Notes: a model not told the origin generated them from the sequence alone. Positions 43,581 to 53,053 are shown, numbered from the stretch's first letter. The stretch is DNA of 64,000 bases from Bombilactobacillus bombi (GCF_003522965.1 NZ_CP031513.1:1426001-1490000), one strand, 5' to 3'. Program-made: numbers and translations.

Positions 43581-45314
43581 ATGAAACCAATTCAATCGGC
43601 GTTAACTAAGCAAGTGCTGACTATTTTACAAACAATTTATACTCAAGGAATTACCCAAGTAGTCCTATCACCCGGTTCTCGTTCGACGCCCGTAGCAATT
43701 TTACTAGGAAAAATGCAAGATCAAGGTTTAATTGATTTATATGTAGATGTAGACGAGCGCTCGGCGGCTTTTTTTGCTCTGGGCCTTGCAAAAACTAAAT
43801 TACAACCGGTTCTTTTAGTCTGCACATCAGGTACTGCTGCTGCTAATTATTATCCCGCCATTTGTGAAGCTAATGCCAGTCATATTCCCTTAATTGTTTT
43901 AACTACCGATCGCCCACCAGAATTACAAGATATTGGGGCTCCCCAAACTCTTAATCAAACTAACTTTTATTATCAACAAGTTAAACATTCTTGGAATTTA
44001 CCTACTATTGATTCGTCTAATCAAGAAACTGAAATTAAATATTCCCAATACTTAGTTCAAAAGGCTATTCAGTGTGCTGTCAGTAGTCCTTGTGGGCCAG
44101 TACATTTAAACTTGCCTTTGCGTAAACCTTTAATGCCCGATTTAAACGTCCATTTTGAACCAGTTGCACCCCATAATCCTATCAAAATCCACAACGAGTT
44201 AACTTCTGCTGCCTTACAAGAATTACAACAGCAGCTAACTGGTAAACGCGGTCTGATTCTCGCTGGTCCTCAAGTGGGCATAAATTCTTATCAAGACGAA
44301 TTAATAGAATTTGCTAACGCAATGAATTGGCCGCTAATTGCGGACTCGTTGAGTAATCTACGTGATTATCCGCAAACAATTACTACGGGAAAATGGATTT
44401 TCCAATTTTATCAATTTTTGCCATTGTCAATGCAGCCAGAAGTCATTTTACGTACTGGTGGGACATTAGTGTCAGCAGAAATTGCTGCTTGGCTGAAACA
44501 AGTTCAATTACCCATCGTTTATTTAGATGCTGATCATGCCCAATTAGATGATACTTTGGCAACTACCTTAGCCTTAAATGCTAACCCCGCCACGGTTTTA
44601 CCCCAGTTAAAACTAAACCCTAGCCAACCCCAATGGTTAAAATCTTGGCAACAACTGGATCAAAATATTCAAACATTGCTCCAACAAACCGTACACACTA
44701 CCGCTTTAACAGAGCCTCAAATCGCTTGGACTTTAGGACAAAACTTGCCGAAAACAGCGCAACTATTTGTCAGCAATTCCATGCCTATCCGCGAAATTGA
44801 AGCTTATTTTGGTCATCTGCAAGCTAATGTTAACGTATATTGCAATCGTGGAGTCAATGGGATTGATGGCGTGAACTCTACAGCACTTGGTATGGCCGCT
44901 GCTCATAATCAAAAACCTGCTTATCTTTATATTGGTGACTTAGCTTTTTTTCATGATTTAACTGGCTTAATGTTAAGTAATAATTATTCACTGAATTTAA
45001 CTATCTTGCTGCAAAATAATAATGGTGGAGGGATTTTTTCCTTTTTGCCTCAAAATCAAGCTGTTGATCAATTTGAAAAAGTTTTTGGCACTCCGCAAAA
45101 CTTAAATATCAAAGCTCTTGCTCAATTTTATCAAGCACGTTATTACAAATGTACTGACTGCCAAACTTTACAAGCTTTAATCCAACAAATTCCCCAAGGT
45201 CTAACTATCGTTGAACTCTCCACCAAGCGCAGTCAATTAACGACTGTCGATAATCAGATTAGTCAACAAGTTAAAAAATTAATTCAGGACCAAAATTATG
45301 AAAATCAAGATTAA
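43581..45314 (+). CDS. menD: SEPHCHC synthase
   Basis: 577 residues, full-length ThDP enzyme. VVLSPGSRSTPVAILLG binds isochorismate/ThDP; DLYVDVDERSAAFFALGLA and LVCTSGTAAANYYPAICEA are typical; GDLAFFHDLTGL plus NNNGGGIFSFLPQ bind the ThDP diphosphate and Mg. Adds the succinyl semialdehyde of 2-oxoglutarate to isochorismate. ATG is 2 nt after the menF stop; end overlaps menH by 17 nt. Confidence 0.95.
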   Translation: MKPIQSALTKQVLTILQTIYTQGITQVVLSPGSRSTPVAILLGKMQDQGLIDLYVDVDERSAAFFALGLAKTKLQPVLLVCTSGTAAANYYPAICEANASHIPLIVLTTDRPPELQDIGAPQTLNQTNFYYQQVKHSWNLPTIDSSNQETEIKYSQYLVQKAIQCAVSSPCGPVHLNLPLRKPLMPDLNVHFEPVAPHNPIKIHNELTSAALQELQQQLTGKRGLILAGPQVGINSYQDELIEFANAMNWPLIADSLSNLRDYPQTITTGKWIFQFYQFLPLSMQPEVILRTGGTLVSAEIAAWLKQVQLPIVYLDADHAQLDDTLATTLALNANPATVLPQLKLNPSQPQWLKSWQQLDQNIQTLLQQTVHTTALTEPQIAWTLGQNLPKTAQLFVSNSMPIREIEAYFGHLQANVNVYCNRGVNGIDGVNSTALGMAAAHNQKPAYLYIGDLAFFHDLTGLMLSNNYSLNLTILLQNNNGGGIFSFLPQNQAVDQFEKVFGTPQNLNIKALAQFYQARYYKCTDCQTLQALIQQIPQGLTIVELSTKRSQLTTVDNQISQQVKKLIQDQNYENQD

Positions 45315-46104
45315 TCACGCCACATATTCACTAAAAATCACGGGAGTAGGAGCCCCGGTTTGGTTATTATTGCATGGGTTTATGGGGAGCAAATATGACT
45401 TTGATAACATCCGCTCTGCTTTACCTGGTCAAGTAATTACTCTAGACTTACTAGGTCACGGTCAAACCATTTGTGACTTAACACCCACGCGCCTCGCTTT
45501 TTCGCAGCAAATCAAAGATTTACAAATTTTCTTAGAGAAATATTTTACTCAACCGATTAACCTTGTTGGTTATTCCATGGGTGGACGTCTCGCCTTAGGC
45601 TTAGCCATTTCAGCCCCGCAGTTAATTGCTCAACTTTTTCTAGAAAATTGCACTGCCGGCATTGCTGATAGACAAAAACAACAATTGCGTCAACACCAAG
45701 ATGCCCTCTTAGCTCAACAACTAAGACAAGAATCGTTAGACCAATTCATCGATAATTGGGAAAATCTGCCCTTATTTGCTTCACAAAAAAATTTATCTAC
45801 AAAATTGCAACAACAAATCCGACTACAACGCCAACATCAAAATCCGCTGGCACTAGCTGCCAGCTTAGAAGGTATGGGTACTGGTGTAATGCCCAATTAC
45901 TGGCCGCGATTAGCGCAATTAACATTGCCTACTACTATAATTACTGGTGACTTAGATGCTAAATTTCAAAAAATTACTGCCCAGATGACTGCTTTATTGC
46001 CCCACGCACATCGATTTGTAGTTACTAACGCAGGTCATAATGTGCATTTAGAACAACCTAATCAATACCTTACTATTTTGCAGGAGCAATCATATGCAAA
46101 TTAA
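45298..46104 (+). CDS. menH: SHCHC synthase (alpha/beta hydrolase)
   Basis: 268 residues. LLLHGFMGSKYDF is the oxyanion motif; LVGYSMGGRLALGLA has the nucleophile Ser; TNAGHNVHLEQP has the catalytic His; ITGDLDAKFQ holds the Asp. Eliminates pyruvate from SEPHCHC to SHCHC. Its start is inside menD and its stop inside menC (11-nt overlap), a tightly coupled operon. Confidence 0.92.
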   Translation: MKIKINHATYSLKITGVGAPVWLLLHGFMGSKYDFDNIRSALPGQVITLDLLGHGQTICDLTPTRLAFSQQIKDLQIFLEKYFTQPINLVGYSMGGRLALGLAISAPQLIAQLFLENCTAGIADRQKQQLRQHQDALLAQQLRQESLDQFIDNWENLPLFASQKNLSTKLQQQIRLQRQHQNPLALAASLEGMGTGVMPNYWPRLAQLTLPTTIITGDLDAKFQKITAQMTALLPHAHRFVVTNAGHNVHLEQPNQYLTILQEQSYAN

Positions 46105-47206
46105 ATCAATTAAATTATTACCTGTCCACTTAACTTTTAAGCAACCTTTTGTTTCGGCTCATGAAACTCTAACAACTAGAGATTTAGTAATAGTTGAAGT
46201 TTTAGATGAGTATGGAAATCAAGGATTAGGGGAGTTAGATGCTTTTGTAAATCCTTATTACAACGCAGAAACTTTAACAACAGCGAGTTGGATAATCAAA
46301 CAGATCTTAGCACCCAAAATCAAAGATTTAGAATTTCAAAAACCACAGGAAATCAGCAACTGCTGGCAAGCTGTTCGTAGCAATAACTTAGCCAAGGCTG
46401 CTTTAGAAACTGCTATTTGGGTGGCATTTGCCCAACGACAACATCAACCCTTGCGCCAAGTGTTGGCTCAAGCTGCTGGGGTTAATAGTCGTATGCATAT
46501 TCGCACTGGGATTAGTTTAGGAATCAATAATTTAGCTCAAACTCAAGCTGCTATGAGCCAAGCTTTAGAATTGGGATATCAAAAAATCAAGTTAAAAGTT
46601 CACGGCAACAACGACTTGCCCAAAATCGCTCAACTACGACAACAATTCCCACAAGCTCCGCTTATGATTGACGCCAATGGTTCATTACAAAATACTGATA
46701 CATTAGCTGCAACCATTGATGATTTGAATTTACTAATGATTGAGGATCCTTTTGCTCCTAGTGATCTAAAAGCTGCTCAAAAGTTACAAAACCAGATGCA
46801 AACTCCAATTTGCTTTGATGAACCCATTACCGGTGTGGCAGCAGCTCTGAATGCATTGGCTTTTGATCAATGTCGTATTATTAGCTGCAAAATTGGCGCT
46901 CTTGGTGGCTTTGGACCTTTAATTCAGCTAATTAAAGCTCAACAAAAATTCCATTTTCCACTTTGGTGTGGCGCTATGCTTGAAGGTGGTATTGGTCGGG
47001 CTTTGAATCTAGCAGCTGCTAGTCTCGAGACGTTTGCTTTTGTCAGTGATATTGGTGAAACTCGCAAATATTATCAAAAAGATCTCACATTAGAAACTTT
47101 TCAACTACATCATGGCTGCTTTCAATTGCCAACAACTTCTGGCCTGGGCGTATCATTATTGTCACAATATCAAGCTCAATTGGCGCAAACACCATCCTTG
47201 ATTTAA
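46094..47206 (+). CDS. menC: o-succinylbenzoate synthase
   Basis: 370 residues, enolase superfamily. KIKLKVHGNND has the KxK acid/base pair; MIDANGS, MIEDPF and CFDEPIT give the three metal ligands; CKIGALGGFGP has the second Lys. Dehydrates SHCHC to o-succinylbenzoate. The longer MenC of firmicutes can also act as N-acylamino-acid racemase, but the operon makes MenC the best reading. CAGGAGC is the RBS. Last gene of the operon; menE, menB and menA do not follow. Confidence 0.94.
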   Translation: MQIKSIKLLPVHLTFKQPFVSAHETLTTRDLVIVEVLDEYGNQGLGELDAFVNPYYNAETLTTASWIIKQILAPKIKDLEFQKPQEISNCWQAVRSNNLAKAALETAIWVAFAQRQHQPLRQVLAQAAGVNSRMHIRTGISLGINNLAQTQAAMSQALELGYQKIKLKVHGNNDLPKIAQLRQQFPQAPLMIDANGSLQNTDTLAATIDDLNLLMIEDPFAPSDLKAAQKLQNQMQTPICFDEPITGVAAALNALAFDQCRIISCKIGALGGFGPLIQLIKAQQKFHFPLWCGAMLEGGIGRALNLAAASLETFAFVSDIGETRKYYQKDLTLETFQLHHGCFQLPTTSGLGVSLLSQYQAQLAQTPSLI

Positions 47207-47215
47207 ATAAACAAT

Positions 47216-47244
47216 AAAAGACGGTAAACTTTTTACCGTCTTTT
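47216..47244. terminator. bidirectional terminator overlapping a stop codon
   Basis: AAAAGACGGTAAA (47216-47228) and TTTACCGTCTTTT (47232-47244), perfect 13-bp stem over 3 nt. On the minus strand the last codons and TAA stop of the neighbouring gene (47233) lie inside the stem. Confidence 0.88.
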
Positions 47245-48723
47245 TAAACGTTGGTTCCAATAATCAGGATTTTGTTGATCAAAACGATCATTTACCCAGA
47301 CAAATTTTCGATAAGGTACGTGCTTGTTTAGCAGCCGTTGGTGTTGCTCATAAGCTGGTTCTTGGACGCGCATTAAATTGGCTTCATAGTTAGTCTGCAT
47401 AATGATTTGATAATGTGTTGCTGCTCCCGCAACCATAATCATGGTAATGACTAATAACAAACGGTTGATTTTTAATTTGTGACTAGCTGTTTGTACAAAT
47501 TTTATCATGATTAAATACATAAAAACATAAGTCGGAAAGATTCCGCGACAATTAACTGGTGCAGCCACGAATAATAGAGGACCAAAGAATAAACCTGCAC
47601 ACACATAAAATAACCAAATCATTTTATCAAAAGGTAATAAATAATAAATACAACAGCCAATATATCCAATGAATAACAAACTTACAATTGCATCAATATC
47701 TGCAAAATGAATATTTACTAAATAGTCATAAATCATATCAGTTTTTACTGTATGCAAATATCTGCTAACGAATAGATAATAAATTAAAAAGATAACTGCC
47801 CCTAATAAAAGACTACCTTTGGTCAATTTAGAAAGTTGACTTTGCCATGCTAAAACAATAATTGCCACTAACAGTATAGCTAATAAAATAGTATTCAAAC
47901 TAATCAACCAAATATGGTTACTAGTAGTATAAATATACCAAATTTTTGATAAATCAAATGTTGTCTGGCGATAAGGAACCTGTAAACGATAACCAGGATG
48001 AGAAAACATCATTCCAAAAGACAGAATAGCTCCCAACAAATAGGTAAAGTGATAAAGCTGCTTATGACTTGTGAAAAACACTAATAAAATTAAACCAAGA
48101 AAAATTTGACATATTGTTATCGACTCTAAAAACAATCCTGCTGTTAATCCTAGTCCTAAAGTTAACAGTGCATAAATTGCAGATAGATGCTGTTGTTCCC
48201 CCTTTTGAACAATTACCAAATATAATAGTAATAATGCCATCGGTGGTACATAGTTGATAAAACCCGCATTCCAAACCAAAATAGTATTTAAAAAAGCATC
48301 ATTTAATGTAAAAATAAAGCCACACGCTAAAACTAGCGACCACCAAGTTTTCCCACTTAATTGCCAGATAGTCCAAATTAATAACGTCCAAAAACCGCCA
48401 AAAACTATGACCGCAAGCTTTAAATGCCGCATGGTTAATATTTCTAAAAAATTACCTAAATAACGGCCATTAATACTGCCACCATAAATTTTTATTGGTC
48501 CATAAAATCCGTGATGTAACAAATATTCACCTTGAGTGCCCCACCAGAAATAATCATCACCGGAAGGAATTAGAAAATAACGAAAAATCCCAAAATAGCA
48601 GAAAATTAATAGAAAGATTAAAAAATAAAGCCAATTACGCTCTATAAGCTGCAATAATTTTGATTTAGATATGTTCATAATGTTCTTATCATACTTTAAC
48701 CAAGAGCAATAATCAAAGTTCAT
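47233..48723 (-). CDS. polytopic membrane protein of the DUF6056-like type
   Basis: 496 residues (or 481 from an internal ATG at 48678). About 11-12 membrane helices; the N-terminal periplasm-facing loop has SGDDYFWWGTQGEYLLHHG and NGRYLGNFLEI, and WNAGFINYVPPMALLLLYL follows. Proteins of this shape resemble membrane glycosyltransferases of the GT-C type (GDDY acidic motif) but the function is unproven. No good RBS at either start; 10 nt behind the APC permease stop, so coupling is possible, though TTGATT-17-TATGAT near 48688-48716 might be a separate promoter. Confidence 0.72.
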   Translation of the reverse strand: MNFDYCSWLKYDKNIMNISKSKLLQLIERNWLYFLIFLLIFCYFGIFRYFLIPSGDDYFWWGTQGEYLLHHGFYGPIKIYGGSINGRYLGNFLEILTMRHLKLAVIVFGGFWTLLIWTIWQLSGKTWWSLVLACGFIFTLNDAFLNTILVWNAGFINYVPPMALLLLYLVIVQKGEQQHLSAIYALLTLGLGLTAGLFLESITICQIFLGLILLVFFTSHKQLYHFTYLLGAILSFGMMFSHPGYRLQVPYRQTTFDLSKIWYIYTTSNHIWLISLNTILLAILLVAIIVLAWQSQLSKLTKGSLLLGAVIFLIYYLFVSRYLHTVKTDMIYDYLVNIHFADIDAIVSLLFIGYIGCCIYYLLPFDKMIWLFYVCAGLFFGPLLFVAAPVNCRGIFPTYVFMYLIMIKFVQTASHKLKINRLLLVITMIMVAGAATHYQIIMQTNYEANLMRVQEPAYEQHQRLLNKHVPYRKFVWVNDRFDQQNPDYWNQRLKRR

Positions 48724-48733
48724 TTGCCATAAT

Positions 48734-50155
48734 TTAGGGATTCTTATTCTGTGTTAACTTATGAATCATATCTTTACCTAATAAAGCTTGTATATCTACA
48801 GAATAAAAACGGGAACGCCACAATATAATTAAACCTAAAACTGCCCAAATTGCTAGTAATAGATACTCAATAGGCCAGATTAACGAATATTTGGTAATGG
48901 GTAAAAAATTAATTACAGCAATGGATAACGAAGCTACTCCTCCTATAATTGGCCATAATAAATGACGGTTACGAAAACCTGCTGGCAAATGAGGATACTG
49001 ATGGCGAATTTTGAGTAGGCATAAAACATTAAAAGCCCACGCTAACGCAATCAAAAAGCCACCTACATCTAAGAAATATACTAAAGCACCCTTACCCAGC
49101 CAACCTAAAGCTAGTACTAAAACCAACACTACACTGACAGCTCGTGCTGGCGTTTGATAACGGGCATGTAATTGCGCTATTCCTTGCGGTAGCAAATTGC
49201 CTCGTGCCAAAGAAAATAACAATCGTGAAGAAGCTGAAAATAAATTCAAAAAACCCGTCATCAAGCCTAAAGAAGAGATGCCAAACGCAATCATCCCTAG
49301 TATTGGAAATCCGGCAGCAGTAAAGGCATCGATTGTTCCCATGGTCATTTGGGCTGTTTTTTGCCAAGGCCAAATCCACGCTGATGCCAATAACACACTA
49401 ATATAATAAGTGGCCGCTAAGACAATTGAAAAAATGACAATTAAACCAATTTTTCTAGCAGGCATTTGAGCCTCTTCAGCTAAAGTCGCAACTGACTCCC
49501 AGCCTGTTAAAAAAGTCATTGCTGGAATGACAAATCGAATAATTGCTGGCAAAGGCTTTTGCTGATTATGAAATGCTGGCCAAAAATTATGCATTGATCC
49601 GTGACTGAAACCTATAACTATTAAAATAAGACCTAAAATAATTAAACCACTCAGTAAAACAACTTGTACCTTACTCGTTAAATGTGCGCCACGATAAGTA
49701 ACCCCATAAACTACCAAAGTAATTAAAACACCAATTGCTAATTCGACCAATGAAATTCGCACTCCAGCAAAGCTATAACCAATTCCTTTAGTGATAATCG
49801 GAAATAAACGCGCTAATAACAAGCTTGAAGCGGTTACATAAAACCCTAGCAAACTAATGTATCCTCCCAGTAAAGCCCAGGCAGCAAAAATGGCCCCTGG
49901 TTTGCCAAAAGCTACATATCCATAAACCACCTCGCCACCGGCACGCACAAAAGTGGTAGCTAATTCAGCAAATGATAAAGCGGCAAAAATGGCCAATACA
50001 GCAGCCAGCAACAAGCCGCCAATCTCACCACCAGCACCATATTCACGAAAAAACTGGCTATTTGTATAAATCCAACTACTGCCAATTGTACCACCAGCAC
50101 CGAGAGCAATTAATCCACTCGAAGTAATACTCTTTTTAACTATTTTTGTACTCAT
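48734..50155 (-). CDS. APC-family amino acid permease
   Basis: 473 residues, about 12 helices. SGLIALGAGGTIGSSWIYT is the first-helix APC motif; FAELATTFVRAGGEVVYGYVA is helix 3; FLTGWESVATLAEEAQMPAR is the helix 6-7 loop of the family. Amino acid import or exchange; substrate unknown. GGGAGGG precedes the ATG and a clear promoter (50252-50280) lies 97 bp upstream. A paralogue of the permease at 14.6 kb only at the fold level. Confidence 0.88.
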   Translation of the reverse strand: MSTKIVKKSITSSGLIALGAGGTIGSSWIYTNSQFFREYGAGGEIGGLLLAAVLAIFAALSFAELATTFVRAGGEVVYGYVAFGKPGAIFAAWALLGGYISLLGFYVTASSLLLARLFPIITKGIGYSFAGVRISLVELAIGVLITLVVYGVTYRGAHLTSKVQVVLLSGLIILGLILIVIGFSHGSMHNFWPAFHNQQKPLPAIIRFVIPAMTFLTGWESVATLAEEAQMPARKIGLIVIFSIVLAATYYISVLLASAWIWPWQKTAQMTMGTIDAFTAAGFPILGMIAFGISSLGLMTGFLNLFSASSRLLFSLARGNLLPQGIAQLHARYQTPARAVSVVLVLVLALGWLGKGALVYFLDVGGFLIALAWAFNVLCLLKIRHQYPHLPAGFRNRHLLWPIIGGVASLSIAVINFLPITKYSLIWPIEYLLLAIWAVLGLIILWRSRFYSVDIQALLGKDMIHKLTQNKNP

Positions 50156-50251
50156 GATTCCCTCCCTTGTTCAATCTTTTACATTGAATATCAATTAAGT
50201 GATGAGCTTAATTTTGATCTTCAATACTTCACAAACTCTCATAGAAACTAT

Positions 50252-50280
50252 ACTGTAACCGATATCATTGCAAATGTCAA
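50252..50280 (-). promoter_or_regulatory. promoter of the APC permease gene
   Basis: Minus-strand TTGACA (50275-50280), 17-nt spacer, TACAGT (50252-50257) followed by ATAG. It leaves a 5' leader of about 90 nt with no recognised riboswitch. Confidence 0.65.
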
Positions 50281-50304
50281 TTGTGAAATACTACTAAAAA
50301 TAAA

Positions 50305-50334
50305 AGGGTAGAAACAAAATTTTGTTTCCACCCT
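50305..50334 (-). terminator. terminator of the HAD phosphatase gene
   Basis: AGGGTAGAAACAAAA (50305-50319) pairs with TTTTGTTTCCACCCT (50320-50334), one mismatch. The T-tract is on the minus strand (TTTTATTTTT). Confidence 0.78.
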
Positions 50335-50357
50335 AAATGTTTATTTAAATAATAATT

Positions 50358-51170
50358 TTAATTTAACGCATACTTCTCAATAGCAGCTGCCAGACCATCT
50401 TCATCATTAGTACCAGTAACAAAATCAGCATGTTGCTTAGCTAAGTCGGTCCCATTGCCCATTGCCACAGCAGTCCCGGCAAATTCAAACATCGGTAAAT
50501 CATTTTTTTCATCGCCGACAGCCATCACTTCAGCAGCAGACAAATTCAAATGTTGAGCCAGTTGTTGCAAAGCAACTCCTTTATTAACTCCTAAATGCAT
50601 CACTTCTAAAAAATTAGGCCCCGAACGAACTACAGATAACTCTTGGCCAAAAACTTGTTCTACTGTCGGCTCAATTTGATCCAGTAAAGAACTATCTCCA
50701 ACAAATAACCCTTTAGCAATTACAAAATCAGCGGGCAATTCATCAGGCTTGCGAATGAACACACCGGCACTATTTTCCCAAGCTTGAACCACAGTCAGCC
50801 AATTAACATCATGATCAGCAGTATAAATTTGACTATCAGGAGCTACAACATTAAACGGAATCTTATGCTCTTGACTAAAAGCAGTTAGTTGGCGGTACCA
50901 CTGATTATTAACTAATTTTTTGGAAATAATATCACCTGCTACTGCTTCAATAATTGCACCATTATAGGTAATAGCATATTGTTGAGAACCGCTAATGTTT
51001 AAAGCTTGTAAATAAGGAGTTAACCCTGCTAATGGTCGTCCTGAACATAAAACCACTTTAATTCCCTGTTCTAAACAAGCAGCAACAGCTTTTCTTGTAG
51101 ATGGCAATAATTTGCCTTGTGAATCTAATAGAGTATCATCGACATCGACTGCTAGTAAGCGAATTGTCAT
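50358..51170 (-). CDS. HAD hydrolase, Cof subfamily
   Basis: 270 residues. LLAVDVDDTLLDSQGKLLP is HAD motif 1 with the nucleophile Asp; VLCSGRPLAGL is motif 2; GVNKGVALQQL supplies the Lys; MAVGDEKNDLPMFEFAGTAV is motif 4. The C2B cap is typical of Cof-type sugar phosphate/FMN phosphatases (YidA, YbjI). Cytosolic dephosphorylation of a small metabolite; substrate unknown. RBS AAAAGGAGC. Confidence 0.92.
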   Translation of the reverse strand: MTIRLLAVDVDDTLLDSQGKLLPSTRKAVAACLEQGIKVVLCSGRPLAGLTPYLQALNISGSQQYAITYNGAIIEAVAGDIISKKLVNNQWYRQLTAFSQEHKIPFNVVAPDSQIYTADHDVNWLTVVQAWENSAGVFIRKPDELPADFVIAKGLFVGDSSLLDQIEPTVEQVFGQELSVVRSGPNFLEVMHLGVNKGVALQQLAQHLNLSAAEVMAVGDEKNDLPMFEFAGTAVAMGNGTDLAKQHADFVTGTNDEDGLAAAIEKYALN

Positions 51171-51250
51171 TTGTTTGCTCCTTTTCGTTTAAAAATAATT
51201 GTAACAAATACCTGATTTGAAAGAAATAATTTTCCAAATCGGAACGCAAA

Positions 51251-51286
51251 TAAAAAAGCTGGAACAAATCTAGTTTGTCTCAGCTT
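51251..51286 (-). terminator. terminator of the 52-residue protein gene
   Basis: AAGCTGGAACAAA (51256-51268) pairs with TTTGTCTCAGCTT (51274-51286) with two mismatches; the A-run at 51252-51257 is the T-tract on the minus strand. Confidence 0.72.
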
Positions 51287-51313
51287 CCAGTACTTATACG
51301 TGATGTGTAATTT

Positions 51314-51472
51314 TTATTTCTTAGCAGACTTTTTAGCTTCAGCCTTTTTCATATCATCAAGACCATTCATCAAGAATGATAGTACTTCATCAGTATGTTG
51401 ACGACGCTTAGCTGAATTAAGCTTAGATGTTGGGCGGCGACGTCCCGTAACGCCTTTATGTGTATTAACCAT
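51314..51472 (-). CDS. 52-residue basic protein
   Basis: Small reverse-strand gene with ATG at 51470-51472 and stop TAA at 51314-51316. A strong GGGAGGAGG ribosome site lies about 9 nt upstream. The protein starts MVNTHKGVTGRRRPTSKLNS and ends KKAEAKKSAKK: N-terminal arginine-rich patch, a short helix (DEVLSFLMNGLDDMKK) and a lysine tail. Predicted pI is very high. It has its own terminator. Codon use and RBS strength suggest good expression. No named family recognised; nucleic-acid or ribosome association would fit the charge but is a guess. Confidence 0.8.
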   Translation of the reverse strand: MVNTHKGVTGRRRPTSKLNSAKRRQHTDEVLSFLMNGLDDMKKAEAKKSAKK

Positions 51473-51592
51473 GATATGTCCTCCTCCCCACTATAGACTT
51501 AACCTCTATATTTTAAGAGAAAGCCAGCTAATATTCAAGTTTAATTACCATTTAAGCTACAAAAAAATATGCGTAGTAGCTGAATTTTATTA

Positions 51593-51606
51593 GTTAGTAT
51601 GCTAAC
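51593..51606. promoter_or_regulatory. MarR operator candidate
   Basis: GTTAG (51593-51597), TATG, CTAAC (51602-51606) form a short palindrome 21 bp before the MarR-gene ATG, in the likely promoter. MarR proteins usually bind such TTAG...CTAA dyads and repress themselves. Confidence 0.55.
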
Positions 51607-51627
51607 ATAAATATAGAGGTGTTGCCA

Positions 51628-52098
51628 ATGACAGAAAATATCATACATTTAGTTAAAATTGTCTCCAATCAGTTATCCCGGAAAATGAACAAATTTGCCA
51701 AACAATTTGGTCTAACTGGGGTACAAATTCAAATCATTGATTATTTAAATCATTTACCGCAGAATCAATTCGTCTATCAGAAAGACATCGAACGAGAATT
51801 TAATATTCGTCGTTCGACTGCAACCAGTGTTCTCCAAAAAATGGAAGAAAATCAACTGATTATGCGGAATGTTTCTCCATCTGATTCACGGATTAAAATT
51901 ATTTCTGCTTTGCCGAAAGCTGAAGAAATTCAGCCGCAAATTTCTGAATTTTTAGCTGCTACTAATGCTGAATTATTAAACAGTATTAGCACGTTTCAAC
52001 GTCGAGGCTTTTTGAAAGCCCTCGATAAAATTTCCACAGAATTAGCTGCGGAAGAAAAAAAGGAGCATAATAATAATGACACAGAACATCCTCTTTGA
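51628..52098 (+). CDS. MarR-family regulator
   Basis: 156 residues from ATG 51628, 6 nt after AGAGGTG. A winged helix with YQKDIEREFNIRRSTATSVLQ as recognition part and NVSPSDSRIKIISALPKA as the wing. Homodimeric repressors of this family sense small aromatics, metals or oxidants. The 3' end overlaps the nucleoside hydrolase start by 23 nt; the heavy-metal ATPase follows after a terminator. Likely autoregulated through 51593-51606. Confidence 0.92.
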   Translation: MTENIIHLVKIVSNQLSRKMNKFAKQFGLTGVQIQIIDYLNHLPQNQFVYQKDIEREFNIRRSTATSVLQKMEENQLIMRNVSPSDSRIKIISALPKAEEIQPQISEFLAATNAELLNSISTFQRRGFLKALDKISTELAAEEKKEHNNNDTEHPL

Positions 52099-53011
52099 TT
52101 GTGACCCCGGTAGCGATGATGCTATTGCGATTTTAGAAACTTTTGCCCATCCTGAAGCTATTAAAGTTCTTGGAATGACAACAGTCGGTGGCAATGGTAT
52201 TTTGAAAAATGTTACTCGTAATTTGCAACATTTATTATGGTTTTTAAAACAAGAAACTCCGATGGCTCCAGGACAAGCTGAACCAATTATTAAAAATCTC
52301 AAAAATGCCACTGAAATTCATGGTGAAAATGGCTTAGCTGGTCCAACTTTTCCTGAAGAAGCTGACCAATATCCAATTGCCAGCAATAATGGAGTGACCT
52401 TTTTACATCAAATTATCAGCCAAAGTGAAACTCCAGTTACAATAGTAGCAACTGCTCCCTTAACTAATATTGCTTTATTATTGAAAGTCTTTCCTGAAGA
52501 CCGTCAAAATATTGAAAAATTAGTGATTATGGGTGGTACTTTAAGCGCAGGTAATGTTACGCCCGCTGCCGAATTTAACTTTTATGTTGATCCTGATGCG
52601 GCTGATATTGTTTTACGGGCAGGAATTCCTACGGTCTTATGTGGCTTAGATATCACTAATAACACCGGTTTAAGTGCTGACCAAATTAAATCTTTAGAAA
52701 ATCGTGGCCCTGCTAGCCACTTAGCTTATGAAATTTTAATGCCTTATTTTCAAGCGGAACAAGGCGAAGGTTTAAAGCGGGCTGCCATTCATGATTTAGC
52801 TACAATCACTTACTTATTAGACCCAACAGTTTACCAAGGTCACCAATATGGTTTAAAGATTAACAATACTTGGGGAGAGCTTAGAGGCAAGGTCGAAATT
52901 GATGATAAAGCTAGCCAAAAAAATGTTTTAGTTTTAGATCAAGTTGACATTGAACGAGCATCCCAGTTACTCTTAGATTCTTTAGCTATTTTAGACAAAC
53001 AGTTACAATAA
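52076..53011 (+). CDS. inosine-uridine type nucleoside hydrolase
   Basis: 311 residues. FDCDPGSDDAIAI is the calcium-binding DxDxxxDD signature; IVATAPLTNIALLLK and IMGGTLSAGNVTPAAEFNFY bind ribose; IHDLATITYLL has the fourth Ca ligand region. Hydrolyses ribonucleosides to base plus ribose, salvaging nucleosides together with the nucleobase permeases of this window. Cytosolic, no signal peptide. AAGGAGC in the MarR end is its RBS. Confidence 0.94.
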   Translation: MTQNILFDCDPGSDDAIAILETFAHPEAIKVLGMTTVGGNGILKNVTRNLQHLLWFLKQETPMAPGQAEPIIKNLKNATEIHGENGLAGPTFPEEADQYPIASNNGVTFLHQIISQSETPVTIVATAPLTNIALLLKVFPEDRQNIEKLVIMGGTLSAGNVTPAAEFNFYVDPDAADIVLRAGIPTVLCGLDITNNTGLSADQIKSLENRGPASHLAYEILMPYFQAEQGEGLKRAAIHDLATITYLLDPTVYQGHQYGLKINNTWGELRGKVEIDDKASQKNVLVLDQVDIERASQLLLDSLAILDKQLQ

Positions 53012-53053
53012 ACTGAAAACAAATTGCTTAATTACATTTACAGATTCATCGTG

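Noticed and set aside
50156-50260. Possible riboswitch in the APC permease leader
   Set aside because: Partial inverted repeats only, no known aptamer core recognised.
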